A DNA stretch of 64,000 bases from Caballeronia jiangsuensis (GTDB lineage: Bacteria; Pseudomonadota; Gammaproteobacteria; Burkholderiales; Burkholderiaceae), in the NCBI GenBank assembly GCA_000648925.1, contig JFHF01000011.1, forward strand, positions 1 through 64,000, given 5' to 3'. The position numbers and the translations under genes are program-made. Numbering within the stretch: the first letter of the stretch is position 1; each line of letters starts with the position of its first letter. Below the pieces are notes generated by a model. The model worked only from the letters and a program-made list of their open reading frames with translations, did not search any database and was not told the DNA's origin. Below, piece by piece: positions 1 through 8,314 of this stretch.

Positions 1-99
1 GGTCAGTCCTTTGGGGGCGACACTTAGGCGAGGGCCACCGCGGGCTGGCAAGCATGGCCAACGTGCGTGTGACCGCGGGCGGTGAGAAGCTGTTTCTTT

Positions 100-133
100 G
101 GTTACTTTCTTTGCAGCAGCAAAGAAAGTGACC
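100..133. repeat. 15-bp stem-loop, Burkholderia-type dispersed hairpin
   Basis: Two 15-nt arms (100-114 and 119-133) built around CTTTCTTTGC and GCAAAGAAAG pair with a single G-T wobble across a 4-nt AGCA loop. It lies about 75 bp past the metC stop, in the direction metC is transcribed. The core resembles a hairpin often seen between genes in Burkholderia genomes (family recollection, not searched). There is no uridine tract, so it is not a classic intrinsic terminator. The rest of 1-207 shows no gene I can support. Confidence 0.6.
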
Positions 134-207
134 CCCGCCCCGGGGAGGGGCAGTGCTAATAGACCACCGCGAAACCGGGATCCGGCGAAAGCCCATAAAC
201 CCGTCCG

Positions 208-1407
208 TCAACCAAGCGCTTTGCCCAGCGCCCCCTCCAGATCCGCCCGCAAATCCGCCTCCGCTTCCAGCCCGACATAAAACCGCACCAACACCCCTTC
301 ATGCGGCCATTGCGACGCAGTGCGCATCGAAGAAATGTTGTAAGGCATCGCGAGACTGTGCGCGCCGCCCCAGCTCCAGCCGATCGAGAACAGTTCGAGC
401 GCCTCAACGAACGCATCGACTTGCGAAGGCGTATAACGGCCATCGAACACGATCGAGAACAAGCCCCCCGCGCCGCCCTCGAAATCGCGCTCGTAGAACG
501 CGTGCCCCGGACAATCCTCCAGCGCCGGATGCAGCACCGCCGTCACTTCGGGACGCGTCTTGAGCCATTTCGCGAGCGCGAACGCGGTGCGGTCGTGCGC
601 TTCGTAACGCGCCTTCATCGACGGCAAGCTGCGCAGCACGAGCGATGCATCGTCCGCCGATACGCCGATGCCCATTCTCATGCGCGCGCGCTTCAGCTTC
701 TTGTGCAGCTCCGGATCGCGCGTGATGGTCGCGCCCATCAGGATGTCGCTGCCGCCCGACTGATACTTCGTCAGCGCCTGAACAGAAATATCGACGCCAT
801 GTTCGAACGGCTTGAACGCGAGGCCCGCGGAATACGTGTTGTCGATCGCCGTGACGATGCCCTTCGCGCGCGCAACAGCGACGATCGCCGGCACGTCCTG
901 CACTTCCATCGTCACCGAGCCGGGCGCTTCGAGCCAGATCAGCTTTGTGTTCGGACGGATCGCATCGACGATGCCCGCGCCGGTCATCGGGTCGTAGTAA
1001 GTCACTTCGAGCCCGAAATCGGCGGCGAGCCAGTCGGCGTGATCGCGGTTCGGCGAATAGGCATTGTCGGGCACGAGCACATGGTCGCCCGCCTTCACCA
1101 GGCCGAAGTAGACATTGGAGATCGCCGCCAGCCCGGACGGCTGCAGGAGCGCGTACTCGCCGCCTTCGATCGTCGCGAGGCGCTGCGCGAGCGCGATGGT
1201 CGTCGGCGTGCCGTGCAAGCCGTAGCGCCACTTCGAATCGTCGCTCCAGACGAGCGAGCGCATCGTCGCGAGATCGGGGAACACCACCGTCGAAGCGCGC
1301 GCGACCGGCACCGAGAACGACTCGAAGCCGGGCGTGATGCGATCCTCGGGCTGCACGATGCGCGTCTGCAGGTCGCGGTCGAGGGCGTTGTTGCTGGAAT
1401 CGGTCAT
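208..1407 (-). CDS. metC: cystathionine beta-lyase (PLP-dependent, Cys/Met metabolism family)
   Basis: A 399-residue enzyme of the Cys/Met-metabolism PLP family, expected to cleave cystathionine to homocysteine, pyruvate and ammonia in methionine synthesis. The PLP lysine is K214 in ALTKYQSGGSD; the upstream AIDNTYSAG (around D189) supplies the aspartate that contacts the cofactor ring, and the YGLHGTPTT segment (62-70) is typical of the family. I chose the ATG at 1405-1407 because the frame upstream of it is arginine-rich non-family sequence. The length fits the family. The nearest gene upstream is a lipoprotein gene 70 bp away. Other members of the fold (cystathionine gamma-synthase, O-acetylhomoserine sulfhydrylase) are possible alternatives, but the motif context favours MetC. 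Confidence 0.87.
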   Translation of the reverse strand: MTDSSNNALDRDLQTRIVQPEDRITPGFESFSVPVARASTVVFPDLATMRSLVWSDDSKWRYGLHGTPTTIALAQRLATIEGGEYALLQPSGLAAISNVYFGLVKAGDHVLVPDNAYSPNRDHADWLAADFGLEVTYYDPMTGAGIVDAIRPNTKLIWLEAPGSVTMEVQDVPAIVAVARAKGIVTAIDNTYSAGLAFKPFEHGVDISVQALTKYQSGGSDILMGATITRDPELHKKLKRARMRMGIGVSADDASLVLRSLPSMKARYEAHDRTAFALAKWLKTRPEVTAVLHPALEDCPGHAFYERDFEGGAGGLFSIVFDGRYTPSQVDAFVEALELFSIGWSWGGAHSLAMPYNISSMRTASQWPHEGVLVRFYVGLEAEADLRADLEGALGKALG

Positions 1408-1477
1408 GAGGTCGATTTGAAGCGAAATAAGGAAAAGCCACCGCCGGAAACACCCGGCGGCGTGAAGACGAGACAGC

Positions 1478-2131
1478 CTATTCGCCGATGATGACGTTGC
1501 TCGTGCCGCCCACGGAATTCTTCGGCGGAGCAGGCGGAGCAGGTTCAAGCGACGGCGCAGCCGGCGCCTTGGCCGCGCCCATCGGCGGCAAGGTCTTGCC
1601 GGGCACCGCCGGGCGCAGATCGAACGGCTGCGCGTTCGATTCGTCCGGGTCCATGCGCTCGCCCGACACACTGCCGTCCGCTGCGAACTTGCCGACCCAG
1701 TTGCCCGTGATATGCGTGCCGTCGTTCGATTCCTCGATCTCGAGCGTGTCGCCGTCGCGATCGCCCGCGACCAGAATCACGTTCGGGCTGCCCGCGAACT
1801 TGTATTCGCCATGCACGCCTGACGGCTCGTCGGTTTTCGCGCCGAGCTTCATCTCGATCTGCCTGTCGCCGAGCGTGCCGACATAGCGCGGAAAACGCGC
1901 GTATTCCGGATTCGGCGTCAGCGGCTTCTGCGGCGGCAGCGCAAGCTCCTTGATGGCGGCCTGCGCGCCGTGCGCATCGGCGCCCGCCGGTTCGCGCTGA
2001 TCGGCTGAAACAACACCGGACGCGCCGGACGAACCCGGCGGCATCGGCGAATTGCAGCCGGCCAGCACAAGCAGCGCGGCCGAGATCGCGAAGGCCGCGA
2101 AGACGCGCGGCCCGGTCTTGCTTTGCGTCAT
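1478..2131 (-). CDS. small lipoprotein of unknown function
   Basis: A 217-residue protein with a lipoprotein signal peptide: basic start, hydrophobic FAAFAISAALLVLAGC, and a lipobox cysteine at residue 26. The mature part begins with a Ser/Pro/Gly-rich linker. A compact central region (about 80-165) is rich in beta-type residues and contains GDRQIEMKLG and HITGNWVGKF. A Pro/Ala tail closes the protein. I do not recognise the domain; the pattern suggests a small beta-barrel or lipocalin-like fold, which is inference. It starts 11 bp after bktB stops, so it is probably co-transcribed with bktB. Confidence 0.75.
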   Translation of the reverse strand: MTQSKTGPRVFAAFAISAALLVLAGCNSPMPPGSSGASGVVSADQREPAGADAHGAQAAIKELALPPQKPLTPNPEYARFPRYVGTLGDRQIEMKLGAKTDEPSGVHGEYKFAGSPNVILVAGDRDGDTLEIEESNDGTHITGNWVGKFAADGSVSGERMDPDESNAQPFDLRPAVPGKTLPPMGAAKAPAAPSLEPAPPAPPKNSVGGTSNVIIGE

Positions 2132-2142
2132 CCTTCGATCCT

Positions 2143-3327
2143 TCAAATGCGCTCGAAGATCGCAGCGATGCCCTGCCCGCCGCCGATGCACATCGTCACG
2201 AGCGCGTAACGCCCGCCGATGCGCTGCAGCTCGTACAGCGCCTTCACGGTGATGAGCGCGCCGGTCGCGCCGATCGGATGTCCGAGCGAAATGCCCGAGC
2301 CGTTCGGATTGACCTTCGCGGGATCGAGCTTCAGTTCCTGCGACACGGCGCACGCCTGCGCGGCGAACGCCTCGTTCGCTTCGATGACATCGAGATCGTT
2401 CACGGTCAGGCCCGCGCGCTCCAGCACCTTCTGCGTCGCGGGAACCGGGCCGATGCCCATGATCTTCGGATCGACGCCCGAATGTGCGTAGGCGACGAGG
2501 CGCGCGAGCGGTTTCGCACCGCGCTTTTCCGCGACGCCGCGTTCCATCAGCACGACGGCCGCCGCCGCGTCGTTGATGCCCGACGCGTTGCCCGCCGTCA
2601 CCGTGCCGTTTTCCTTCACGAACACGGGTTTGAGCTTGGCGAAGTCTTCGGCGGTCGCGTTCATGCGCACGTGCTCGTCGCGGTCGAACACGGTGTCGCC
2701 CTTCTTCGACGCGAGCGTGATCGGCAGGATCTGTTCCTTGAAGTAACCGGCTTCGGTCGCCTTCGCCGCGCGGCGATGCGATTCGAGCGCGAGCGCGTCC
2801 TGCATCTCGCGCGTGATGCCGAACTTCTGCGCGACGTTCTCGGCCGTCACGCCCATGTGGATCTTGTCGAACGGATCGTTCAGCGCGCCGACCATCATGT
2901 CGACGATGCGCGTGTCGCCCATGCGCTGGCCGAAGCGCGCGGCGGGCATGATGTACGCCGCGCGGCTCATGTTTTCCGCGCCGCCGCCAATCGCGACATC
3001 CGCGTCGCCGAGCAAAATCGATTGCGACGCCGAGACGATCGCCTGCAGTCCCGAGCCGCACAGGCGGTTCACCGTGAGCGCGGGCGCGTCCTGCGATACG
3101 CCGCCGTCGAGCGCCGCGACGCGTGCGAGATACATGTCGCGCGGCTCGGTATGAACGACGTTGCCGAACACCACGTGGCCGACTTCATCGCCCGCGACAT
3201 TCGCGCGCGAAAGCGCCTCGCGCACGACACGCGCGCCGAGATCGGTCGGAGAGAAGTCCTTCAGCGCGCCGCCGAAATCGCCGATTGCCGTGCGCACGCC
3301 GCTAACCACCACTACTTCACGTTGCAT
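2143..3327 (-). CDS. bktB: beta-ketothiolase BktB (acetyl-CoA C-acyltransferase)
   Basis: A 394-residue thiolase. The N-terminus (REVVVVSGVRTAIG) and the nucleophile segment around C90 (VNRLCGSGLQ) match BktB of Cupriavidus, which condenses acetyl-CoA with acetyl-, propionyl- or longer acyl-CoA. Catalytic H350 lies in GHPIGATG and C380 in CIGGG. The ATG at 3325-3327 begins the family-typical N-terminus. It differs clearly from the second thiolase in this window (phaA), which has VNKVCGSG. About 3.4 kb separates it from phaR, so it could feed hydroxyvalerate-type monomers into polymer synthesis. A general role in fatty-acid or amino-acid breakdown is also possible. Confidence 0.9.
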   Translation of the reverse strand: MQREVVVVSGVRTAIGDFGGALKDFSPTDLGARVVREALSRANVAGDEVGHVVFGNVVHTEPRDMYLARVAALDGGVSQDAPALTVNRLCGSGLQAIVSASQSILLGDADVAIGGGAENMSRAAYIMPAARFGQRMGDTRIVDMMVGALNDPFDKIHMGVTAENVAQKFGITREMQDALALESHRRAAKATEAGYFKEQILPITLASKKGDTVFDRDEHVRMNATAEDFAKLKPVFVKENGTVTAGNASGINDAAAAVVLMERGVAEKRGAKPLARLVAYAHSGVDPKIMGIGPVPATQKVLERAGLTVNDLDVIEANEAFAAQACAVSQELKLDPAKVNPNGSGISLGHPIGATGALITVKALYELQRIGGRYALVTMCIGGGQGIAAIFERI

Positions 3328-3388
3328 GTTGCCATCTCCGCTGGTTGTGTTGATCTGGTAACTCGTAACTCGTTCGATGATCGGTTCG

Positions 3389-4312
3389 TCACTCGCCGAG
3401 CGCGCGCTCGACGGTGGCTTTATCCGGGATCGGTGCGACCGCGCCGAAGCCTTGCGTCGACAAAGCCGCCGCGACGTTGGCGTAGCGCGCCGCGGTAAAA
3501 GGATCGTCGCCCGCGACGATGCGCGCGATGAACGCGCCGCCGAAGCAATCGCCCGCTCCGGTCGCATCGACCGCCTTCACGACCCGGCCCGGCACGACGC
3601 GCCGCTCGTCGGGTGTCGCGATATACGCGCCCTCGCGGCCGAGCTTCAGCGCCACGACCTTCGGGCCGAGGTTCAGCAGCGCGTCGACGATAGCGTCCTT
3701 GTCTTCGTGGCCCGTGAGCAGCGTAACGTCGTCCCAGCTCGGCAGACAGATATCCGTCGAGCGGATTGCTTCGAGCATGACGGCGCGTGCGCGTGCGAGC
3801 GGCCACAGCTTCAGGCGCAGGTTCGTGTCGAAGCTGACCTTCACGCCGTGCGTGCGCGCGTGATCGATCGCGGCGAGCGCGGTGTCGCACGCCGCTACGC
3901 CGATCGCGAGGCTGATGCCCGACAGATGCACGACCTTCGCGGCGGCGATTGCGTCGAGCGGCAGATGCGATGGCGCGTAGCGGCTCGCCGCCGAGCCCGC
4001 GCGCAGATAGTCGAAGCGATGCCCGTTCTCGCCGTGCGACACGAAATAGACGCCCGTGGGCGCATCGTGGTCCACGCGAACCGTCGAGGTATCCACGTTT
4101 TCCGAACGCCACAGATCGAGCAGCAATTGCCCGAAGTGATCGTTGCCGACTGCCGACACGAAGCCCGTCGCCGCACCCTGGCGCGATGCCGCGATCAGGA
4201 AGTTGGAGACATCGCCGCCGAAGCCTTGCAGATAGTCAGGCTGATCGCGCGTCGACTGATTGAACTCGATCATCGCCTCGCCGAGCGCGAGAATGTGCGG
4301 CGTTTGCGGCAT
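3389..4312 (-). CDS. kdgK: PfkB-family sugar kinase, probable 2-dehydro-3-deoxygluconokinase
   Basis: A 307-residue ribokinase/PfkB-fold kinase. The N-terminal GEAMIEF and the GGDVSN segment bind sugar, and the C-terminal DATGAGDCFGG (249-259) carries the catalytic base D255 and the anion hole. The overall pattern resembles KdgK, which phosphorylates 2-keto-3-deoxygluconate in the Entner-Doudoroff and uronate routes. Family members are hard to tell apart by sequence, so fructokinase or another ketose kinase remains possible. The gene starts 3 bp after rimO stops, and no sugar-catabolism genes lie beside it. Confidence 0.75.
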   Translation of the reverse strand: MPQTPHILALGEAMIEFNQSTRDQPDYLQGFGGDVSNFLIAASRQGAATGFVSAVGNDHFGQLLLDLWRSENVDTSTVRVDHDAPTGVYFVSHGENGHRFDYLRAGSAASRYAPSHLPLDAIAAAKVVHLSGISLAIGVAACDTALAAIDHARTHGVKVSFDTNLRLKLWPLARARAVMLEAIRSTDICLPSWDDVTLLTGHEDKDAIVDALLNLGPKVVALKLGREGAYIATPDERRVVPGRVVKAVDATGAGDCFGGAFIARIVAGDDPFTAARYANVAAALSTQGFGAVAPIPDKATVERALGE

Positions 4313-4315
4313 GGC

Positions 4316-5707
4316 TTACACCTCGCCCCAGAGATCGTGGCCATCGGCGCCGGTGATTTTCACCGACACGAAGTCGCCGGCCTTGTAGCGCTTCGATGCC
4401 TTCGTCGCCGGCGCGATGTACACGACGCCGTCGATTTCCGGCGCATCCGCCGCCGTGCGGCCGATGCCGCCGTCCGTGCTCACTTCATCGACGAGCACCT
4501 TCAGCGTCTTGCCGACCTTCTTCTTCATGCGCTTCGCCGACAGTTCTTCGGCCAGTTCCATGAAGCGCGCGCGGCGTTCCTCGCGCACTTCGTCGGGCAG
4601 CGCGCCGTCGAGTTCGTTCGCGGTGGCGCCTTCGACCGGCGAATACGCGAAGCAGCCGACGCGATCCAGATCCGCTTCTTCAAGAAAGTTCAGGAGCGTC
4701 TGGAACTGCTCTTCCGTCTCGCCCGGAAAGCCCGCGATGAACGTGCTGCGGATGGTCAGATCGGGACAGATTTCACGCCACGTCTTCACGCGTTCGAGCA
4801 CCTTCTCGGCATTGGCCGGGCGCTTCATGCGCTTCAGCACTTCGGGATGCGCGTGCTGGAACGGCACGTCGAGATACGGCAGCACGTGGCCGCGCAGCGG
4901 GCCTTCGGCCATCATCGGGATCACGTCGTCGACGCTCGGATACGGATAGACATAGTGCAGCCGCACCCACGCGCCGTATTGCGCGGCCAGTTCACCGAGC
5001 GCGCCGACGAGATCGGTCATGCGCGTCTTGAGCGGCTTGCCGTTCCAGAAGCCCGTGCGGTACTTCACGTCGACGCCGTATGCGCTCGTGTCCTGCGAGA
5101 TGACGAGCAGTTCCTTGACGCCGGATTTGAAGAGATTTTCCGCTTCGAGCATGACTTCGGCGACGGGGCGCGACACGAGATCGCCGCGCATCGACGGAAT
5201 GATGCAGAACGTGCAGCGATGATTGCAGCCTTCCGAAATCTTCAGATACGCGTAGTGGCGCGGCGTCAGCTTGATGCCGGCGGGCGGCACGAGATCCGTG
5301 AACGGATCGTGCGGTTTCGGCAGGTGCGTGTGCACGGCGTTCATCACTTCGTTGGTCGCGTGCGGACCGGTGACGGCGAGCACTTTCGGATGCACTTCCT
5401 CGATGAGGCCCGAGCCGCTCGCGCTCTTTTTCGCACCGAGGCAGCCGGTCACGATGACCTTGCCGTTCTCGCTCAATGCTTCGCCGATGGCGTCGAGGCT
5501 CTCCTGCACGGCTTCGTCGATGAAGCCGCAGGTGTTGACGACGACGAGGTCCGCGCCGTCATAGGTGCCGGAGATTTCGTAACCTTCGGCGCGCAACTGG
5601 GTGATGATCTGCTCGGAATCGACGAGCGCTTTCGGGCAGCCAAGCGACACCATGCCGATTTTCGGCGCGGGAGTCGTTCTGGCGGTTGAATCTAAAGAAT
5701 TTTTCAC
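4316..5707 (-). CDS. rimO: ribosomal protein S12 methylthiotransferase RimO
   Basis: A radical-SAM methylthiotransferase (463 residues) that thiomethylates an aspartate of ribosomal protein S12. The N-terminal UPF0004 domain has cluster cysteines C24, C60 and C89. The radical-SAM motif is C161-x3-C165-x2-C168, followed by a TRAM domain ending in GHDLWGEV. The start is uncertain. I chose GTG at 5705-5707, which gives a short tail before the conserved [11 protein letters not shown]. An in-frame ATG at 5747-5749 would add 14 residues that match nothing I know. No strong Shine-Dalgarno supports either one. Confidence 0.93.
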   Translation of the reverse strand: MKNSLDSTARTTPAPKIGMVSLGCPKALVDSEQIITQLRAEGYEISGTYDGADLVVVNTCGFIDEAVQESLDAIGEALSENGKVIVTGCLGAKKSASGSGLIEEVHPKVLAVTGPHATNEVMNAVHTHLPKPHDPFTDLVPPAGIKLTPRHYAYLKISEGCNHRCTFCIIPSMRGDLVSRPVAEVMLEAENLFKSGVKELLVISQDTSAYGVDVKYRTGFWNGKPLKTRMTDLVGALGELAAQYGAWVRLHYVYPYPSVDDVIPMMAEGPLRGHVLPYLDVPFQHAHPEVLKRMKRPANAEKVLERVKTWREICPDLTIRSTFIAGFPGETEEQFQTLLNFLEEADLDRVGCFAYSPVEGATANELDGALPDEVREERRARFMELAEELSAKRMKKKVGKTLKVLVDEVSTDGGIGRTAADAPEIDGVVYIAPATKASKRYKAGDFVSVKITGADGHDLWGEV

Positions 5708-5903
5708 GGGAACAGTGTCTTGTGGGGACGCGCGAGGCCAATCCAACATTTTACCCCGGAGTGCCGATGGCACGGTTTCGCCGGTCCGAAGCGGCCGATA
5801 TGCATCGGGACGCTTTCCGTCCTTGTCCCATTCCCTTCGCGGGCCGGGCGCCGCAAACTCGCCGCCCCTTTCGCCGCTTTCGGCTCACACATAACCCGTT
5901 CTC

Positions 5904-6689
5904 ATGCTCGACGCCTCCGCTCTGCGCAACTTCAATCCCCTTTTCATGACGCCCTGCTATTCCGGCCAGGTGACCTCCGGCTTCGCCACCAGCATGCTCG
6001 CCCTCACCAACGAGCTCTGGCAACTCGGCGTGCAAGGCTCGGTGCGCATTCTCTCCGGCGAAAGTCTCGTGACCCGCGCGCGCAACGAAGCCGTCGCGCA
6101 TTTCCTCGCGCAGAAGCAGCACACGCATCTTTTCTGGATCGATGCCGATATCGGCTTCACACCGGACCAGGCGCTGCGATTGTTGCTGGCGGATCGCGAT
6201 GTCGTCGCGGGCGTTTATCCGCTCAAACGCATCGACTGGACGGGCGACATTCCCGCCGGCCTCACGCAAGAACAGTTTCTGACGCGCGCGCTGCGCTATC
6301 CGGTCAACGCGCACGCGGGCGCGCACATCGAGATCGACGCCGACGGTTTCCTTGAAGTCAACGAAGCGCCGACGGGCTTCATGTGCATTCGCCGCCCGGT
6401 GCTCGAAACGATGATCGCGCGGATGCCCGAACTGCAATACACGCCGGACGCGCCGCCCGACTCGCCGCTGCACGGCTACTGTCATCGCTTCTTCGACGTG
6501 ATGGTCGAGCGCGAAACCGGACGCTATCTTTCCGAGGACTACGCGTTTTGCCGCCGCTGGCGCGATCTGGGCGGAAAGGTCTACGTCGATGCCCGCTCGA
6601 AGCTCGCGCACCACGGCTCGTACACCTATCGCGGAGATTTCGGCGCGGCGTGGGCGCAGGACCCGGCAAGAGCGGTAGGCGGACTCTAG
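5904..6689 (+). CDS. orphan glycosyltransferase-like protein (GT-A fold suspected)
   Basis: A 261-residue soluble protein with no signal peptide. Residues 50-115 hold the pattern SLVTRARNEAVAHFL, then FWIDADIGF with D80-x-D82, then VVAGVYPLK. This resembles GT2-like nucleotide-sugar-binding proteins where a DxD motif chelates the metal. A His/Tyr/Cys-containing region and a YLSEDYAFCRRW segment follow, reminiscent of the acceptor-side ED of such enzymes. It stands alone on the plus strand between rimO and phaR, both transcribed away from or towards it, so the context gives no pathway. Similar proteins occur in bacteria and in phages. Substrate and product are unknown. Confidence 0.6.
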   Translation: MLDASALRNFNPLFMTPCYSGQVTSGFATSMLALTNELWQLGVQGSVRILSGESLVTRARNEAVAHFLAQKQHTHLFWIDADIGFTPDQALRLLLADRDVVAGVYPLKRIDWTGDIPAGLTQEQFLTRALRYPVNAHAGAHIEIDADGFLEVNEAPTGFMCIRRPVLETMIARMPELQYTPDAPPDSPLHGYCHRFFDVMVERETGRYLSEDYAFCRRWRDLGGKVYVDARSKLAHHGSYTYRGDFGAAWAQDPARAVGGL

Positions 6690-6756
6690 GCGCCCGACGC
6701 GCGCTCGCTCGCACCGGGCGCGCGAATCCGTCGCCCGAACGCGCGCCTGAAATGGA

Positions 6757-7332
6757 TTACTTCTTCTCCGTCGACGGCGGCGTGGGCGTCGGGAACGGGA
6801 ATGTGTTGAACATCGACTTCGCCTGCGTCTGCATCTGCTCCTGCATCTGCACGAACATGTTCTTCGACTGCTCGATGTAGCTCGTCATCATGCCCTGCAT
6901 CATCGGCGCCTGCATGTTCATGAACTGCGACCAGACTTCCGGATTGAGCGCGTTGCCGTCGTAGATGCCCTTGCTCTGCTCGGTCAGCTTCTGCTGGATG
7001 TCGATGAACGCCTGGATGTTCTTTTCCAGATACGTGCCCATCATGCCCTGCATCGCGTGACCGTAGAAGCGGATGATCTGCGAAAGCATCACCGATGAGA
7101 ACATCGGCAGGCCGCCGCTCTCTTCTTCCAGAATGATCTGCAGAAGGATGCTGCGCGTGAGGTCGTCGTTGCTCTTCGCATCGAGCACCTTGAAGTCTTC
7201 CTGATCGAGCACGAGCTGCTTCACATCCGACAACGTGATGTAGGTGCTCGTTTCCGTGTCATACAGCCGACGGTTCGGATACTTTTTGATAAGTCGTTCG
7301 GCGGCTTTCTTTGTAGTAGTAGTGGTGGTCAT
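6757..7332 (-). CDS. phaR: polyhydroxyalkanoate synthesis repressor PhaR
   Basis: A 191-residue regulator with the conserved PHB/PHA accumulation DNA-binding domain at 13-72 (LIKKYPNRRLYDT, then TYITLSDVKQLV), followed by two PHB_acc segments rich in Met, Gln and Phe. Known PhaR proteins bind both DNA and PHA granules and repress phasin genes and themselves until polymer appears. It is the last gene of the phaC-A-B-R group. A short palindrome about 50 bp upstream of its start may be the autoregulatory site. The Met/Gln-rich C-terminus fits granule binding. Confidence 0.93.
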   Translation of the reverse strand: MTTTTTTKKAAERLIKKYPNRRLYDTETSTYITLSDVKQLVLDQEDFKVLDAKSNDDLTRSILLQIILEEESGGLPMFSSVMLSQIIRFYGHAMQGMMGTYLEKNIQAFIDIQQKLTEQSKGIYDGNALNPEVWSQFMNMQAPMMQGMMTSYIEQSKNMFVQMQEQMQTQAKSMFNTFPFPTPTPPSTEKK

Positions 7333-7380
7333 TTAACGCCTTTAAACGCAAAACTTTACTGCGATGGCAGCAAGCAGGTC

Positions 7381-7394
7381 TTGCGTTGTCGCAA
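7381..7394. promoter_or_regulatory. TTGCG-N4-CGCAA palindrome upstream of phaR (candidate PhaR operator)
   Basis: Perfect 5-bp arms TTGCG and CGCAA separated by TTGT lie 49-62 bp upstream of the phaR start codon. PhaR proteins are known to bind TGC/GCA-type dyads upstream of their own gene and of phasin genes. The assignment to PhaR is inference from position and dyad type. Confidence 0.4.
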
Positions 7395-7445
7395 AAAAGC
7401 GCTGCTGCATGTTCGCCGCATCGTTGATGTACCCCGGCGAGTGGC

Positions 7446-7481
7446 GGCTTCCCGCGCGCATGAAAGGCGTCGCGGGAAGCC
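7446..7481. repeat. 11-bp inverted repeat between phaB and phaR
   Basis: GGCTTCCCGCG (7446-7456) and CGCGGGAAGCC (7471-7481) are perfect complements around a 14-nt loop, just after the phaB stop. No U-run follows on the minus strand, so this may be an mRNA-stabilising or attenuating hairpin separating phaB from phaR rather than a full terminator. Confidence 0.5.
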
Positions 7482-7489
7482 ACCGCCCG

Positions 7490-8230
7490 TCAGCCCATAT
7501 GCAAGCCGCCGTTCAGCGAGAAGTCGGCGCCGGTCGAGAAACCGGATTCGTCGGACGCGAGCCACGCGACGATCGAACCGATCTCGTCAGGCGTGCCGAG
7601 ACGCCGCACGGGAATCGTCGCGACGATCTTCTCCAGCACTTCAGGGCGAATCGACTTCACCATGTCCGTGCCGATATAGCCCGGCGACACCGTGTTGACC
7701 GTCACGCCCTTGGTGGCCACTTCCTGCGCGAGCGCCATCGTGAAGCCGTGAATGCCGGCCTTGGCGGTCGAGTAGTTCGTCTGGCCGAATTGCCCCTTCT
7801 GGCCGTTCACCGACGAAATGTTGATGATGCGGCCAAAGCCGCGCTCGACCATGCCGTCGATGACCTGCTTCGTCACGTTGAAGAGGCTTGTCAGGTTCGT
7901 GTCGATGACCGCGGTCCAGTCTTCGTGCGTCATCTTGCGGAACACGACGTCGCGCGTGATGCCCGCGTTATTCACGAGGATATCGACCTCGCCGACTTCG
8001 GCCTTCACCTTGTCGAACGCATTCTTGGTCGATTCCCAGTCGCCGACATTGCCCTCCGAGGCGATGAAGTCGAATCCGAGCGTCTTCTGGTCTTCCAGCC
8101 ACTTCACCCGGCGCGGCGAGTTCGGGCCGCAGCCCGCGACGACCGTGAAGCCGTCCTTGTGCAGACGCTGGCAGATGCTGGTGCCGATGCCGCCCATCCC
8201 GCCCGTTACATACGCTACGCGCTTCGTCAT
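7490..8230 (-). CDS. phaB: acetoacetyl-CoA reductase PhaB
   Basis: A 246-residue short-chain dehydrogenase that reduces acetoacetyl-CoA to (R)-3-hydroxybutyryl-CoA with NADPH. The glycine-rich cofactor motif GGMGGIG is at 10-16, NNAG at 87-90, and the catalytic residues are S140, Y153 and K157 (YSTAK). The C-terminal SLNGGLHMG is typical of PhaB. I chose the ATG at 8228-8230, which has GGAGAG about 5 nt upstream, over an in-frame ATG four codons earlier. It lies 84 bp downstream of phaA. Confidence 0.95.
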   Translation of the reverse strand: MTKRVAYVTGGMGGIGTSICQRLHKDGFTVVAGCGPNSPRRVKWLEDQKTLGFDFIASEGNVGDWESTKNAFDKVKAEVGEVDILVNNAGITRDVVFRKMTHEDWTAVIDTNLTSLFNVTKQVIDGMVERGFGRIINISSVNGQKGQFGQTNYSTAKAGIHGFTMALAQEVATKGVTVNTVSPGYIGTDMVKSIRPEVLEKIVATIPVRRLGTPDEIGSIVAWLASDESGFSTGADFSLNGGLHMG

Positions 8231-8314
8231 TCCGCTCTCCATTTTCGTTATGCGGACGGCGATCTCCTTGCCGCCCGCTGGCCCTTCCCAATCCCGCCAT
8301 CGACCGCCAGTGAC

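Noticed and set aside
3389..4312. Naming the PfkB kinase as fructokinase or ribokinase
   Set aside because: The catalytic motif is shared across the family; the overall pattern favours KdgK, but without neighbours the substrate is only probable.
3377..5689. Long plus-strand open frame antisense to kdgK and rimO, and similar ones opposite phaA/phaB, tex, and hisS/ispG
   Set aside because: Arg/His-rich composition, no domain, and exact overlap with well-recognised genes; these arise from the high GC content on the opposite strand.
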